From assembly GCA_902580505.1 (NCBI GenBank), contig CACHLB010000004.1, positions 1 to 64,000 on the forward strand: DNA of 64,000 nt, given 5' to 3'. A model generated the notes under the pieces. It worked only from the letters and a program-made list of their open reading frames with translations, ran no database searches and was not told where the DNA came from. The position numbers and the translations under genes were made by a program. The DNA is from an uncultured Pelagibacteraceae bacterium. GTDB taxonomy: Bacteria; Pseudomonadota; Alphaproteobacteria; Pelagibacterales; Pelagibacteraceae. Of this stretch, positions 42,009 through 51,942 are shown piece by piece; position 1 is the first letter of the stretch; each line of letters starts with the position of its first letter.

Positions 42009-42518
42009 ATGACATTGCAAAAATTTATAAATTCTTACGAAAAAATATTAAAACTAATACTGTTTATAATGATGGTAGCATTAGCAGTAACAGTTTTACT
42101 TGGTGTTACTTTTCGTTTCGCTGGCAGTGCTTTGGTTTGGTACGACGAGGTTGCAGCCGTTCAACTTGCATGGATAACTTATTATGGTTCAGCTTATGCA
42201 GCTTTAAAAGGTTCTCATATAAGTGTTCCAAGTATTTTTAAAGCTTTTCCATTAGCACTTAGAAAAATTTTCTTTGTAGTGTCAAAATTAGTTGTTTATG
42301 GTTTTTTAATATTGTTGGCTTACTATGGTTATTTAGTTTTAACTCTTATAACAGGAGAGACTTTAGTAACATTAGAGTGGGTTCCCCAACCTTTTGTGCA
42401 ATCAGTTATTCCAATTGCATCATGTTTATTTATTTTATCTGAAACCTTAAGAATTCCCGAAGACTATAAAAATTTAGTTCTTCAAACAACAGGTGACGAG
42501 CAAACAGGAGATATTTAA
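42009..42518 (+). CDS. dctQ: TRAP transporter small permease (DctQ)
   Basis: 169 aa with four membrane helices; the family signature FAGSALVWYDEVAAVQLAWITYYGSAYA is present. It is the small membrane subunit bridging the binding protein and the large DctM channel. No ribosome site except an A-tract; translation may rely on coupling or unstructured leader. Its stop overlaps the dctM start by one base. Confidence 0.92.
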   Translation: MTLQKFINSYEKILKLILFIMMVALAVTVLLGVTFRFAGSALVWYDEVAAVQLAWITYYGSAYAALKGSHISVPSIFKAFPLALRKIFFVVSKLVVYGFLILLAYYGYLVLTLITGETLVTLEWVPQPFVQSVIPIASCLFILSETLRIPEDYKNLVLQTTGDEQTGDI

Positions 42519-43801
42519 TGATAATTCTTACGATGTTTGCAGTCCTTCTACTTCTTTTATCTATCAATGTACCTATCGCTATTGGCCTTGCAGTAACAAC
42601 AATTATTGCAATGGTATTGAAGACGGGAACAAGTTTTCTAATTGATACGGCAATCGTTATGTTTGATGGATCAATGAAATTTCCATTGATTGCTATTCCT
42701 TTATTTATCCTAGCTGGATCAATTATGAATAGTGCAGGTATTTCTAGAAGATTAATTGCTTTTGCTTCAGCGCTTGTTGGATTTATCAAAGGTGGTTTAA
42801 GCATGATTAACATTGCTACCTCGATGTTTTTTGCTGAAATCTCTGGATCAGCTGTAGCAGATGTTGCTGCATTAGGATCTATTTTAATTCCAGCGATGAA
42901 GAAAAAAGGATACCCTGGTCCTTTCGCTGCTGCAGTAACTTCATCTTCAGCGTCTTTGGCAATAATTATTCCACCTTCAATACCAATGATTGTTTATGCG
43001 GTAATGGCTCAAAGCTCAGTAGTACAATTGTTTGTAGCTGGAATTGTTCCAGGTGTAATAGGTGGTTTCTTCCTAATGTTAGCAGCATATATTACTGCAA
43101 GACGTAAAAATTTTCCTGTTGAAGAAACATTTAATATTCCAAATGTAAAGAAAACTGCAAAAGATGCAGCTTTAGCATTTTTATTACCGATCATTATCTT
43201 AGGTGGAATTTTTGGAGGAGTTGTAACTGCAACTGAAGGAGCAGGTTTAGCAGTTGTAGCATCATTAGTTATTGGATTTATTTATAAAGAAATAGATTTT
43301 AAAAGATTATACGAGTCAGCTTGTGAGGGAGCAATTCAAACAGCTTCAGTAATGTTATTAGTAGCTGCATCTGTATTACTTGGTGAATTTTTAACAATTG
43401 AACAAATCCCACAAAAAGTTGCAGAGTCAATTATTGATTTTACAAATAATAAATATGCAGTCTTAGGAATACTTAATGTATTTCTTTTAGTAATAGGTTT
43501 CTTTTTACATTCAGTTGCTGCAATAATTTTAACAGTTCCAATTGTAATGCCATTAGTTAATGCGGTAGGTATTGATCCAGTTCACTTTGGTATAATTGTA
43601 ACTTTAAATTTAGCAATTGGTCAACAAACACCACCAGTTGCAAGTGTTCTAGTTACAGCTTGTTCCGTTGCGAAAGCAGACATATGGGATGTAACAAGAT
43701 CGAATATATCCTTTATATGTGTATTATTATTATTGTTAATGTTAGTAACTTATGTTCCAGCTATACCGATGACATTAGTTGAGTTTTTTTATAGGAGCTA
43801 A
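42518..43801 (+). CDS. dctM: TRAP transporter large permease (DctM)
   Basis: 427 aa with about 12-13 membrane helices. Family motifs FPLIAIPLFILAGSIMNSAGISRRLIAF and AAVTSSSASLAIIIPPSIPMIVYA are present, as well as LTVPIVMPLVNAVGIDPVHFGII. It drives uptake with a sodium gradient together with DctP and DctQ. The enoyl-CoA hydratase gene follows directly after the stop codon, so transport and catabolism are in one operon. Confidence 0.94.
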   Translation: MIILTMFAVLLLLLSINVPIAIGLAVTTIIAMVLKTGTSFLIDTAIVMFDGSMKFPLIAIPLFILAGSIMNSAGISRRLIAFASALVGFIKGGLSMINIATSMFFAEISGSAVADVAALGSILIPAMKKKGYPGPFAAAVTSSSASLAIIIPPSIPMIVYAVMAQSSVVQLFVAGIVPGVIGGFFLMLAAYITARRKNFPVEETFNIPNVKKTAKDAALAFLLPIIILGGIFGGVVTATEGAGLAVVASLVIGFIYKEIDFKRLYESACEGAIQTASVMLLVAASVLLGEFLTIEQIPQKVAESIIDFTNNKYAVLGILNVFLLVIGFFLHSVAAIILTVPIVMPLVNAVGIDPVHFGIIVTLNLAIGQQTPPVASVLVTACSVAKADIWDVTRSNISFICVLLLLLMLVTYVPAIPMTLVEFFYRS

Positions 43802-44584
43802 ATGAGCAAATTAATTAAAGTAAATAAAAAAAATAAACATTTAGTTGAGGTTGTTATCAATAGACCAGAAAAACTAAATGCAATGACTAAGCCAATGTGG
43901 ATTGAGCTTGGCAAAGTTTTCAAAAAGTTATCTAAAAATAAAAATTTAAGATGCATCATAATAAGAGGAGAGGGTGGTAAATCTTTTTCACCAGGAAATG
44001 ATATTGGAGAATTTAAAAAACAAAGGTCTTCATCAAAATTAGCAAAATCTTACGGCAAATTTTTACACGGAACACTTGGAGCAATTTTTGATTGTCCAAT
44101 ACCAACAATTGCTTTGATTGAAGGAATATGTGTTGGAGGTGGATTGGAAATAGCAGGATGTTGTGACATTAGAATTTGTGGCAAAAGCTCTAGGTTTGGA
44201 GTTCCAATTAAAAGATTAGGCTTAACAATGGCTGCAAAAGAACTTGAGGTACTTTTAAAAGTAACCAATTACACGACTGCAATGGAAATATTATTTGAAG
44301 GAAGAGTATTTGGAGCTGAAGAAGCGTTTCAGAAGAGGCTAGTTAATAGAGTAGTTAACGATAATGATGTTGAAAAAGAAGCTTATAAATCAGCTGAATT
44401 AATATGTGAAGGTGCTCCAAAAGTTGCAAGGTGGCATAAGCAATTTGCAAGAAACATTTTAAAAAATGGAAAAGTCACAGAAAAAATAAATAATCTTGGT
44501 TACAAATGTTACGATACCCAAGACTTTAAAATTGGATATCAATCTTTCTTAAACAAAACAAAACCAAAATTCAAAAATAAGTAA
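43802..44584 (+). CDS. Enoyl-CoA hydratase/isomerase family protein
   Basis: 260 aa crotonase-fold enzyme. Oxyanion-hole segments are GEGGKSFSPGNDIGEFK and ALIEGICVGGGLEIAGCCDIRIC; the helical C-terminal domain is complete. The residue where crotonase has catalytic Glu (after GGGLE) is seen, while the second Glu region reads GVPIKRLGLTMAAKELE, shifted from the consensus, so hydratase, racemase or other crotonase chemistry are all possible. It starts directly after dctM and is followed 3 bases later by the CoA-transferase. Confidence 0.85.
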   Translation: MSKLIKVNKKNKHLVEVVINRPEKLNAMTKPMWIELGKVFKKLSKNKNLRCIIIRGEGGKSFSPGNDIGEFKKQRSSSKLAKSYGKFLHGTLGAIFDCPIPTIALIEGICVGGGLEIAGCCDIRICGKSSRFGVPIKRLGLTMAAKELEVLLKVTNYTTAMEILFEGRVFGAEEAFQKRLVNRVVNDNDVEKEAYKSAELICEGAPKVARWHKQFARNILKNGKVTEKINNLGYKCYDTQDFKIGYQSFLNKTKPKFKNK

Positions 44585-44587
44585 TAG

Positions 44588-45781
44588 ATGACCGCATCAT
44601 TAAAAGGCATTCGTGTACTTGAGATGGCACAAATAATGGCTGGTCCGACTTGTGGACTATTATTATCTGATCTTGGTGCAGAGGTAATTAAAATAGAAAA
44701 GACACCTGGCGGAGATGATACCAGAAACTTCTTGCCACCAGAAATTAATGGAGAGTCAGCAGCTTTCATGATGATGAATAGAAATAAGAAAGGTATCGCA
44801 TTAAATTTAAAAGATAAAGATGGAATAGAGATATTTAAAACGATGGTAAAAAATTCTGATGTAGTTTTAGAGAATTTTAGAAAAGGGACATTAGAAAAAT
44901 TAGGAGTTGGTTATGATGTTATGTCAGAAATTAATCCTAAAATCATTTTATGTGAAATATCTGGATATGGCAGAACAGGTCCTTACGCAGATAAAGGAGG
45001 ATTTGATTTAGTCGCTCAGGGAATGAGTGGATTAATGAGTATTACTGGCGAAAGCAAAGATAAACCACCTATGAAAGTAGGTGCACCTATAACAGATATT
45101 ACAGCAGGTTTACTTGCGGCTAGTGGAATTTTAGCAGCATTAGTTCATAGAGAAAAAACGGGTGAAGGACAAAAGGTTGATACATCTTTATATGAAGCAG
45201 GTATTGTGCATACTTACTGGCAGTCAGCTATTGCAGGCGCAACTGGAGAGTCGCCTGGTCCTTTAGGATCAGCACATCCTTTAACAGCTCCTTATCAAGC
45301 ATTTAAAACAAAAGATAAATGGATAACAGTTGGTGCTTCAAATCAAAACACTTGGTTGATGTTACTCAAAGCAATTGGTCGTGAAGATTTGCAAGAAAAT
45401 GAAAAGTTTTCATCTAATTTAAACAGAAAACAAAATTTAAAAGAATTAGTAAATATTCTTAACGAAGAACTTGTTAAAAAAACTTCCAGTGAATGGTTAA
45501 AAATCTTTGATGATAATGGCTTACCATGCGGTCCCATAAACTCAATAACAGATATGTTTAAAGATCCTCAAACAATTGAAAGAGAAATGGTTATAGAAGT
45601 AGATAATAAAAAAGCTGGTAAAAGTACGGCTATTGGTATGCCAATTAAATTTTCAAAAAGTAAAACAGAAAAATCAAAAGGTGCTCCAAATTTAGGTGAG
45701 CATACAAAAGAAATTATGCAAATTTTTGGTTACAAAGATGACCAGATTGAAGATTTTTATAATAGAAAAGTAATTCTTTAA
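44588..45781 (+). CDS. Class III CoA-transferase (CaiB/BaiF family)
   Basis: 397 aa. The N-terminus LKGIRVLEMAQIMAGPTCGLLLSDLGAEVIKIE is the family hallmark. The catalytic aspartate is in QKVDTSLYEAG; LVAQGMSGLMSITGE and GLPCGPINSI are further family segments. It moves CoA from a donor thioester to a carboxylic acid, here most simply the acid imported by the preceding TRAP system. Convergent to the large FAD/Fe-S gene with a four-base overlap. Confidence 0.93.
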   Translation: MTASLKGIRVLEMAQIMAGPTCGLLLSDLGAEVIKIEKTPGGDDTRNFLPPEINGESAAFMMMNRNKKGIALNLKDKDGIEIFKTMVKNSDVVLENFRKGTLEKLGVGYDVMSEINPKIILCEISGYGRTGPYADKGGFDLVAQGMSGLMSITGESKDKPPMKVGAPITDITAGLLAASGILAALVHREKTGEGQKVDTSLYEAGIVHTYWQSAIAGATGESPGPLGSAHPLTAPYQAFKTKDKWITVGASNQNTWLMLLKAIGREDLQENEKFSSNLNRKQNLKELVNILNEELVKKTSSEWLKIFDDNGLPCGPINSITDMFKDPQTIEREMVIEVDNKKAGKSTAIGMPIKFSKSKTEKSKGAPNLGEHTKEIMQIFGYKDDQIEDFYNRKVIL

Positions 45782-48681
45782 TTAACAGTTTCAAAAATTT
45801 TAAATAATAATTCTGAGACATGCTTACCTTTTTTCTCAGATAAATCAGATATTTGATGTCTGCAGCTTGTACCATTTGCAACTATAAAATCTTTTTCACT
45901 ACTATTATTGATTGCGGGTATCAAAGAAAGATTAGCCATTTTTTTTGATACTTCATAAGTCTTACTGTTATATCCAAATGAACCAGCCATTCCACAACAA
46001 CTAGACTCTATCATTTCATTCTTAATATTTAATTCTGATAAAAGATTAGTTAGCCCCTTCATTCTATCTTGTGATTTTTGATGACAGTGCCCATGGATTA
46101 ATACATTTTGATCAAACTTATTAGTTTTAATATTATTGTTATTTCTTATTTGTTCTAAAATAAATTCCTCAAGCAGATAAAATTTATTTTTTATTTGTTC
46201 TCTATTGTTTACATTTTTTAAAGTCTGATACTCGTCGTTAAATGTTAATAAACAGGATGGTTCAATACCTACAACTGGTAAATCAATGTAATTATTTTGA
46301 ATAACGTAATCATTAAATCTATTTAGCTCTTCAGAAGCCTTATCTAATTGACCGTAAGAGATATAAGTTCTTCCACAACAAAGGGGTCTCTTTAATTTAT
46401 CTTTACCAAAACTTGGTATAACTGCCTGATAACCAAATTTATTTAATACTTTAATCGCATAAACTAAATTTTCATTTTCAAAATTTATATTAAATGTATC
46501 TGCAAACAAAATTACTTTATTTTCTGATACTGTTTGACTGTCGTAAATTTCTCTTAATGCATTCTGGTTTTGAACTTCAGGCATAGACCTTGCTGTTGCA
46601 AAGCCAAACTTTTCAATAATTGTTGATATTAATGGTAGATTTTTAACCTTGTTGAATATAGGAGCAACAATCTTTAATAGCCAAATAAGTCTTGGCATAT
46701 CTGAGATAACTCTATCTTTAATTCGCATACTAAACTTTTTGTAGTAATGGGAAAGAAATTCAGATTTCATCTTAGCCATATCAACCGACATAGGGCATTC
46801 TCTTTGACAAGCTTTACAGCTCACACATAACTCCATGGTTTCATACATTTCTTTTGATGCAAATGAACCTTCTGGAAGCTGGTTTGATAAAGCTAATCTT
46901 AAAGTATTTGCTCTACCTCTGACTAAATCTTTTTCTTCTTTAGTTACTCTGTATGATGGACACATCACACCGGAATCTAATTTTCTACAAGCTCCATTGT
47001 TATTACACATCTCGACAGCATCAGAGAATTGACCCCAGTTAGACCAATCATAATGTGTATCTATATTTTCAGTTTGATAACCTGATTTGTATCTCATTAG
47101 AGATCTATCATTTGATTTAAATGGTCTAACGATTTTGCCAGGATTTAAAAGGTTTTTACTATCGAATGTATCTTTTATTTCTTCAAAAGCATTTGTGATT
47201 TTTTTACCAAACATCATTTCATGAAATTCTGATCTAACAATTCCATCACCATGCTCACCAGAATGAGAACCTTTATAATCTTTAACCATTTCAAAAGCTT
47301 CTTCAGATATAGATCTCATATTTTGTATATCTTTGTCAGATTTCATATTTAAAACTGGTCTTACATGAAGAGTTCCAACAGATGCATGAGCATAAAACAT
47401 TCCACTTGTTCCATATTTTTTAAATATTTCTTTTAATCTAGCTGTGTAGTCAGCTAAGTGTTCTAAAGAAACCGCACAATCTTCAATGAAGGCAACTGGT
47501 TTTCTATCACCTTTCATTGACATCAAAATATTTAATCCAGCTTTTCTTATTTCAAAAACTTCTTTTTGTTCTGAAAGATCTGAATAATATGAAAACTCGT
47601 TTTTTTTGTTTTGGTTTAAAACTAAATATTCTAGATCCTTTATTTTCTTTTCATATACACTTTTCTCGGTATCAATAAATTCTACCATCAAAACAGCTTC
47701 AGGATTTCCTTTAATGTATTTTTTTATACCACCAGCATACATTGGTATTTCTTTTGCTAAATTTAATAAATTTTGGTCCATCAACTCAACGCAAGTTGGC
47801 TTTAATTTTACAATCTCTTTTGATAATTCCATTGCTTGATGAAAATTATCAAAGTAGCAGACACCCAAAATTTTATTCTTTGGTATTTCAGATAGTTTTA
47901 ATTTTATTTTATTAAATAAAGATAATGTTCCTTCAGAACCAACAAGAAGATTTGATGAGTTGAAGCCTTCTGGATCAATTAGATCTATATTATATCCTCC
48001 AACCCTTCTTTGTGTTGTTGGCCAATTAGCATCAATTTCGCCTCCAACCTGTTGTCTCACATCTATGAATTTATCTATGATTTTATAGAGTCTATCTTGA
48101 TTGTTCTTTGTAGCTAAATAATTCTTATTTATTTGATCAAAATTAAATATGGAGCCATCATCCAATATTGCTTCAATTGCCAATACGTTATGAACCATGT
48201 TGCCATAATATAAAGATCTTGATCCACAAGAGTTGTTAGCTGACATCCCTCCAATAGTTGCTCTACTGCTTGTTGAAACGTCTACTGGAAACCAAAGTCC
48301 ATGAGGCTTCAAATAAGCATTTAGATGATCTAATACGACACCTGGCTGAACCCATACATATTTTTCTTCAACGTTAAGTTCTAAAATTTTATTTTGATGT
48401 TTGCTGTAATCGAGTACAACACTTTCGCCAACAGTCTGACCACATTGAGAACTTCCACCTCCTCTCGCTAATAGAGGTACAGAATTCTTTTGTGAATACT
48501 CCATTAAACTTAAAACATCATTGGTATCTTTTGGAAGAACTACACCAAGTGGTTTAATTTGATATACAGAAGCATCAGTACTGTATCTTCCACGTGAGAA
48601 TTCATCGAATAAAGTTTTTCCATCAACTTTACTACTAATTTCTTTGCCAATTTTTTGTATCTGATCTGAATTAAACCGCAT
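45778..48681 (-). CDS. FAD-linked oxidase/Fe-S fusion (GlcD-GlcF-like, YdiJ type)
   Basis: 967 aa. N-terminal half is a FAD-binding type-4 oxidase (LLARGGGSSQCGQTVGESVVLD, VGSEGTLSLFNKIKL, SGEHGDGIVRSEF), C-terminal half a Fe-S domain with CVSCKACQRECPMSVD and CCG motifs (PLCCGRTYISYG, SSCCGMAGSFGY). Fusions of this type oxidise 2-hydroxy acids such as D-lactate, glycolate or D-2-hydroxyglutarate and pass electrons to quinone. An extra CNNNGACRKLDSGVMCPSYR block joins the halves. Next to a CoA-transferase, MR/MLE enzyme and glyoxylate aminotransferase it may take part in one hydroxyacid pathway. 17 bases upstream of it on this strand is the MR/MLE gene. Confidence 0.9.
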   Translation of the reverse strand: MRFNSDQIQKIGKEISSKVDGKTLFDEFSRGRYSTDASVYQIKPLGVVLPKDTNDVLSLMEYSQKNSVPLLARGGGSSQCGQTVGESVVLDYSKHQNKILELNVEEKYVWVQPGVVLDHLNAYLKPHGLWFPVDVSTSSRATIGGMSANNSCGSRSLYYGNMVHNVLAIEAILDDGSIFNFDQINKNYLATKNNQDRLYKIIDKFIDVRQQVGGEIDANWPTTQRRVGGYNIDLIDPEGFNSSNLLVGSEGTLSLFNKIKLKLSEIPKNKILGVCYFDNFHQAMELSKEIVKLKPTCVELMDQNLLNLAKEIPMYAGGIKKYIKGNPEAVLMVEFIDTEKSVYEKKIKDLEYLVLNQNKKNEFSYYSDLSEQKEVFEIRKAGLNILMSMKGDRKPVAFIEDCAVSLEHLADYTARLKEIFKKYGTSGMFYAHASVGTLHVRPVLNMKSDKDIQNMRSISEEAFEMVKDYKGSHSGEHGDGIVRSEFHEMMFGKKITNAFEEIKDTFDSKNLLNPGKIVRPFKSNDRSLMRYKSGYQTENIDTHYDWSNWGQFSDAVEMCNNNGACRKLDSGVMCPSYRVTKEEKDLVRGRANTLRLALSNQLPEGSFASKEMYETMELCVSCKACQRECPMSVDMAKMKSEFLSHYYKKFSMRIKDRVISDMPRLIWLLKIVAPIFNKVKNLPLISTIIEKFGFATARSMPEVQNQNALREIYDSQTVSENKVILFADTFNINFENENLVYAIKVLNKFGYQAVIPSFGKDKLKRPLCCGRTYISYGQLDKASEELNRFNDYVIQNNYIDLPVVGIEPSCLLTFNDEYQTLKNVNNREQIKNKFYLLEEFILEQIRNNNNIKTNKFDQNVLIHGHCHQKSQDRMKGLTNLLSELNIKNEMIESSCCGMAGSFGYNSKTYEVSKKMANLSLIPAINNSSEKDFIVANGTSCRHQISDLSEKKGKHVSELLFKIFETVN

Positions 48682-48698
48682 AAAACTTAATTAAAGGT

Positions 48699-49853
48699 TT
48701 ATTTATTTTTGTAAACCAGTTTACCGAACTTTTTTAACGCGGCCTCTGAAATCTCTAAACCTAAACCAGGTTTTTCATTTAAATGTATCCATCCATCACT
48801 CATTTTGTGTGGATTTTCAAATAATTGAGCTTGAAGAGGATCTCTTTCATCATCAAATGACTCAACAATTCTCCCAGCTGGAGTTGATGCTACTAATGGA
48901 GCATGAATATAACAATCATGATGTGGAGCTACATCTATATGATTTAATTCACACAATGCAGAAAGTTTTTTTCCATTAGTAAAACCACCAAACATTGTGC
49001 AATCAAATTGTAAAATTTGTATTGCCTCTTCTTCAATCATGGACCTGCATCCATAAATAGTTATTTCACTTTCACCACCTGACAATGGAATTTTGGTTTG
49101 CTTTGATAAAAGTTTTAAAGTTCTTCTATCATCTTCCCATCTAACTGGTTCTTCAATCCATGTAGGATTAAATCTCTCAAATTCTTTTACACCTTCAATT
49201 GCAGTTTTTAGATCCCATGCTCTATTGACATCAATCATTAAACCTTTTTGATCTCCTATTTCATCTCTAATAATCTCTAATCTCTTAGCATCTTCTTTGA
49301 TACTAAGTCCTCCAACTTTAACTTTAAAACTTTGATGACCGATATTTAATAATTTTTGAATTTCATCTCTTAATTCTTTTTCATCTTTACCATCTCTGTA
49401 GTAAGCACATGTAACATAAACAGGAATTTTATTTCTGTATCCACCAAATAATTTATACAATGGGATGTTTGATGCCTTTCCTATTAAATCCCAACAAGCA
49501 ATATCTAAAGCCGCTGAAATTCTGATTAATGCTTCTCTGCTCCAGCCTTTTTCGCTACTGGTTCGAGTATCAGTTAATTTGAAAATTTTTTCATAAATTT
49601 TTTCAGGACAAAATGGATCTTCTCCAATTATTAAATCTTGTAAGCCATTTGAAAATGGTTTGATGATAGGAGCAATATCAGTATAGCTTGTTGCTAAACC
49701 AAAGCCTGAATGACCATCTTTAGTTTTAATTTTAATTAAGAGTTCATTAGCTGTTGGTACAATAAAGTGACTAACCCAATGTGGCTTTACTTCATCTGGA
49801 TTATTAAGAACATAAACTTCTAAGCTATCAATTAAATTACTACTATTTGTCAT
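48699..49853 (-). CDS. Mandelate racemase/muconate lactonizing family enzyme
   Basis: 384 aa enolase-superfamily enzyme. The KxK motif (SFKVKVGGLS), three acidic metal ligands (MIDVNRAWD, WIEEPVRWED, LSGGESEITIYG) and a His in APHHDCYIHAP are complete, so it should abstract a proton alpha to a carboxylate. The KxK/His set fits the MR subgroup of sugar-acid dehydratases and racemases; specific substrate unknown. It is divergent from the serine-glyoxylate aminotransferase with 45 bases between, and would be co-transcribed with the FAD/Fe-S oxidase. Confidence 0.88.
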   Translation of the reverse strand: MTNSSNLIDSLEVYVLNNPDEVKPHWVSHFIVPTANELLIKIKTKDGHSGFGLATSYTDIAPIIKPFSNGLQDLIIGEDPFCPEKIYEKIFKLTDTRTSSEKGWSREALIRISAALDIACWDLIGKASNIPLYKLFGGYRNKIPVYVTCAYYRDGKDEKELRDEIQKLLNIGHQSFKVKVGGLSIKEDAKRLEIIRDEIGDQKGLMIDVNRAWDLKTAIEGVKEFERFNPTWIEEPVRWEDDRRTLKLLSKQTKIPLSGGESEITIYGCRSMIEEEAIQILQFDCTMFGGFTNGKKLSALCELNHIDVAPHHDCYIHAPLVASTPAGRIVESFDDERDPLQAQLFENPHKMSDGWIHLNEKPGLGLEISEAALKKFGKLVYKNK

Positions 49854-49898
49854 ACATTATAAATTTGCTTATATAATTTCTTTAGCATATACAGCGGT

Positions 49899-51071
49899 AT
49901 GGCAATTTCAAATAATATAAGACCTGGTAGACATTTTTTACAAATTCCAGGACCAACAAACGTTCCAGATAGAGTTCTAAGAGCTATGGATTATCCAACT
50001 ATAGATCACAGAGGTCCTGACTTTGCTGAATTAGGATTAAGAGTTTTAGACCGAATAAAATTAATTTTTAAAACTTCTGAACCTGTAATAATTTTTCCAG
50101 CTTCAGGAACAGGTGCTTGGGAAGCTGCACTTGTAAACACTTTAAGTGCTGGTGATAAAATCTTGATGTTTGAAACTGGACATTTCTCAACTCTTTGGTG
50201 GGATATTGCTCAAAAATTTAAAATTGATGTAGACTTTGTTGAAGGTGATTGGAGAACAGGTGTAGATCCAAACATTGTTGAACAAAAATTAAAAGAAGAC
50301 AAAGATAAAAAAATTAAAGCAGTTTGTGCTGTACATAATGAAACTTCTACTGGTGTTACAAGTCGAATTGGAGAAATTAGAAAAGCTATGGATAATGCGG
50401 AACATCCAGCTTTATTATTTGTTGATACGATATCTTCATTAGGCTCTATTGATTATAGACATGAAGAGTGGAAAGTAGATGTAACTGTTGGTGGTTCTCA
50501 AAAAGGATTACTATTACCACCAGGACTTTCTTTTAATGCAATAAGTTCTAAAGCTTTAGAGGCATATAAAACATCTGAATTACCAAAATCTTACTGGGAT
50601 TGGGGACCGATGTTAGAAAACAATAAAAAAGGTTACTTTCCTTATACACCAGCCACAAATTTATTTTATGGTTTGGATGAAGCAATCAATATGCTTACAG
50701 AAGAAGGTTTAGATAATGTTTTCAAAAGACACAAAAGATTTGCAGAAGCTACAAGAGTTGCAGTCAATTCGTGGGGATTAGAAATACTTTGTAAAAATCC
50801 AGAAGAATACTCAGATTCATTAACAGCAGTAATGGTTCCAGATGGTCATGATGCGGATTTTTTAAGAAAAACTATTTTAGATCATTACAACATGTCATTA
50901 GGAACTGGACTTGCAAAAGTTGCTGGTAAAATTTTTAGAATTGGTCACCTAGGTGATTTTAACGAACTAATGTTAGCTGGAACGTTGGCAGGTGTTGAAA
51001 TGGGTTTAATGAAATCTAAAATACCTTATAAAAAAGGCGGAATACTAAAAGCATTAGAATACCTTTGTTAG
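49899..51071 (+). CDS. Serine-glyoxylate/alanine-glyoxylate aminotransferase
   Basis: 390 aa class V PLP enzyme. The N-terminus HFLQIPGPTNVPDRVLRAM is typical of SGAT of the methylotroph serine cycle, and the PLP lysine is in VTVGGSQKGLLLPPGLSF. It transfers the amino group of serine (or alanine) to glyoxylate, giving glycine plus hydroxypyruvate. SAR11 cells have a glycine/serine requirement and a glyoxylate shunt that make this reaction useful. A TATAAT at 49872-49877 gives a probable short-leader transcript. Confidence 0.92.
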   Translation: MAISNNIRPGRHFLQIPGPTNVPDRVLRAMDYPTIDHRGPDFAELGLRVLDRIKLIFKTSEPVIIFPASGTGAWEAALVNTLSAGDKILMFETGHFSTLWWDIAQKFKIDVDFVEGDWRTGVDPNIVEQKLKEDKDKKIKAVCAVHNETSTGVTSRIGEIRKAMDNAEHPALLFVDTISSLGSIDYRHEEWKVDVTVGGSQKGLLLPPGLSFNAISSKALEAYKTSELPKSYWDWGPMLENNKKGYFPYTPATNLFYGLDEAINMLTEEGLDNVFKRHKRFAEATRVAVNSWGLEILCKNPEEYSDSLTAVMVPDGHDADFLRKTILDHYNMSLGTGLAKVAGKIFRIGHLGDFNELMLAGTLAGVEMGLMKSKIPYKKGGILKALEYLC

Positions 51072-51126
51072 TTGAATTTTAAAAATAGTTTCTTTTAAAA
51101 AATATTCATTAAAATATACTTTGATT

Positions 51127-51930
51127 ATGAGAATTTATAAATTTCTCCTGATATTTATTTTTTATTTTCTTTTTTTAACAAACTCAAATGCTTTTAAAGC
51201 AGGTAATGGTGAGCTTTACATGTCTGACCGAGCTGTATCGTTATTTATTGAATACATAAAATTAAAGGGAGGAAAAAAACCATACATATTCGTTATCGAT
51301 CATGGTGGTAATGAAGTTAATTATTATTTTTGTCCTCAAGGTCATTGCGAAGGAGGTGAAGGAGCTGCAATTCAAGAATGTGAAACTTGGTCAAAAAAAT
51401 ATGCTAATGGAGACAAGTGTAGCTTATTTGCAAGATACAGAACAATCAAATGGACTAATGGAATAAATAAAGGAAAAGGTAAACTATCTAAAATAAGTAG
51501 CAAACTTACTGATGAAGAAATTATTGATAGATTATATGAACTTGGTTTTATAGGGAGTTCAAATTCGACGAGTCAATCAACTGAAAGTAATAAGCAAACT
51601 GCAACAAAAACTAATGATGGATATGAATTGACAGGCAAAAGATCTATTGCATTGAACTGGCAAAATTATAGTGATCTGATCGCAGGTACTATAGAATTTG
51701 ATGAAAAAAATTATTCAGGAAAAATTAATCTTCCTTTACCTAATAAAGATGGAAATTGTACGGGCTCATATAGTTTACAAAAAAATGGAAAAGGAACATG
51801 GCAAATCTCTTGTACCAATGATATGGGTGCTGCAGGAACTTTGAAATGGATAAAAGATGGTGGAGTAACAGGTCAAGGAAGAGATTACAACGATAATAAA
51901 GTAAAATTTACAGTATCTTCTCAAGGTTAG
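51127..51930 (+). CDS. Exported protein of unknown function
   Basis: The ORF track uses TTG 51121; ATG 51127 (MRIYKFLLIFIFYF) is preferred. 267 aa with a signal peptide ending NSNAFK. Two parts are seen: an N-terminal segment with cysteine pairs (YYFCPQGHCEGGEGAAIQECETW, GDKCSLFARYR), and after a Ser/Thr/Gln-rich linker (SSNSTSQSTESNKQT) a beta-rich C-terminal part (NCTGSYSLQKNGKGTWQISCTNDMG). The second part resembles small modules I associate with SAR11-type exported proteins, but no named family comes to mind. Confidence 0.72.
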   Translation: MRIYKFLLIFIFYFLFLTNSNAFKAGNGELYMSDRAVSLFIEYIKLKGGKKPYIFVIDHGGNEVNYYFCPQGHCEGGEGAAIQECETWSKKYANGDKCSLFARYRTIKWTNGINKGKGKLSKISSKLTDEEIIDRLYELGFIGSSNSTSQSTESNKQTATKTNDGYELTGKRSIALNWQNYSDLIAGTIEFDEKNYSGKINLPLPNKDGNCTGSYSLQKNGKGTWQISCTNDMGAAGTLKWIKDGGVTGQGRDYNDNKVKFTVSSQG

Positions 51931-51942
51931 ATTTTAAAAATC

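Noticed and set aside
48088-48681. Separate glcD-like gene start inside the 967-aa protein
   Set aside because: The reading frame continues without break through FAD and Fe-S halves; this is a YdiJ-type fusion.
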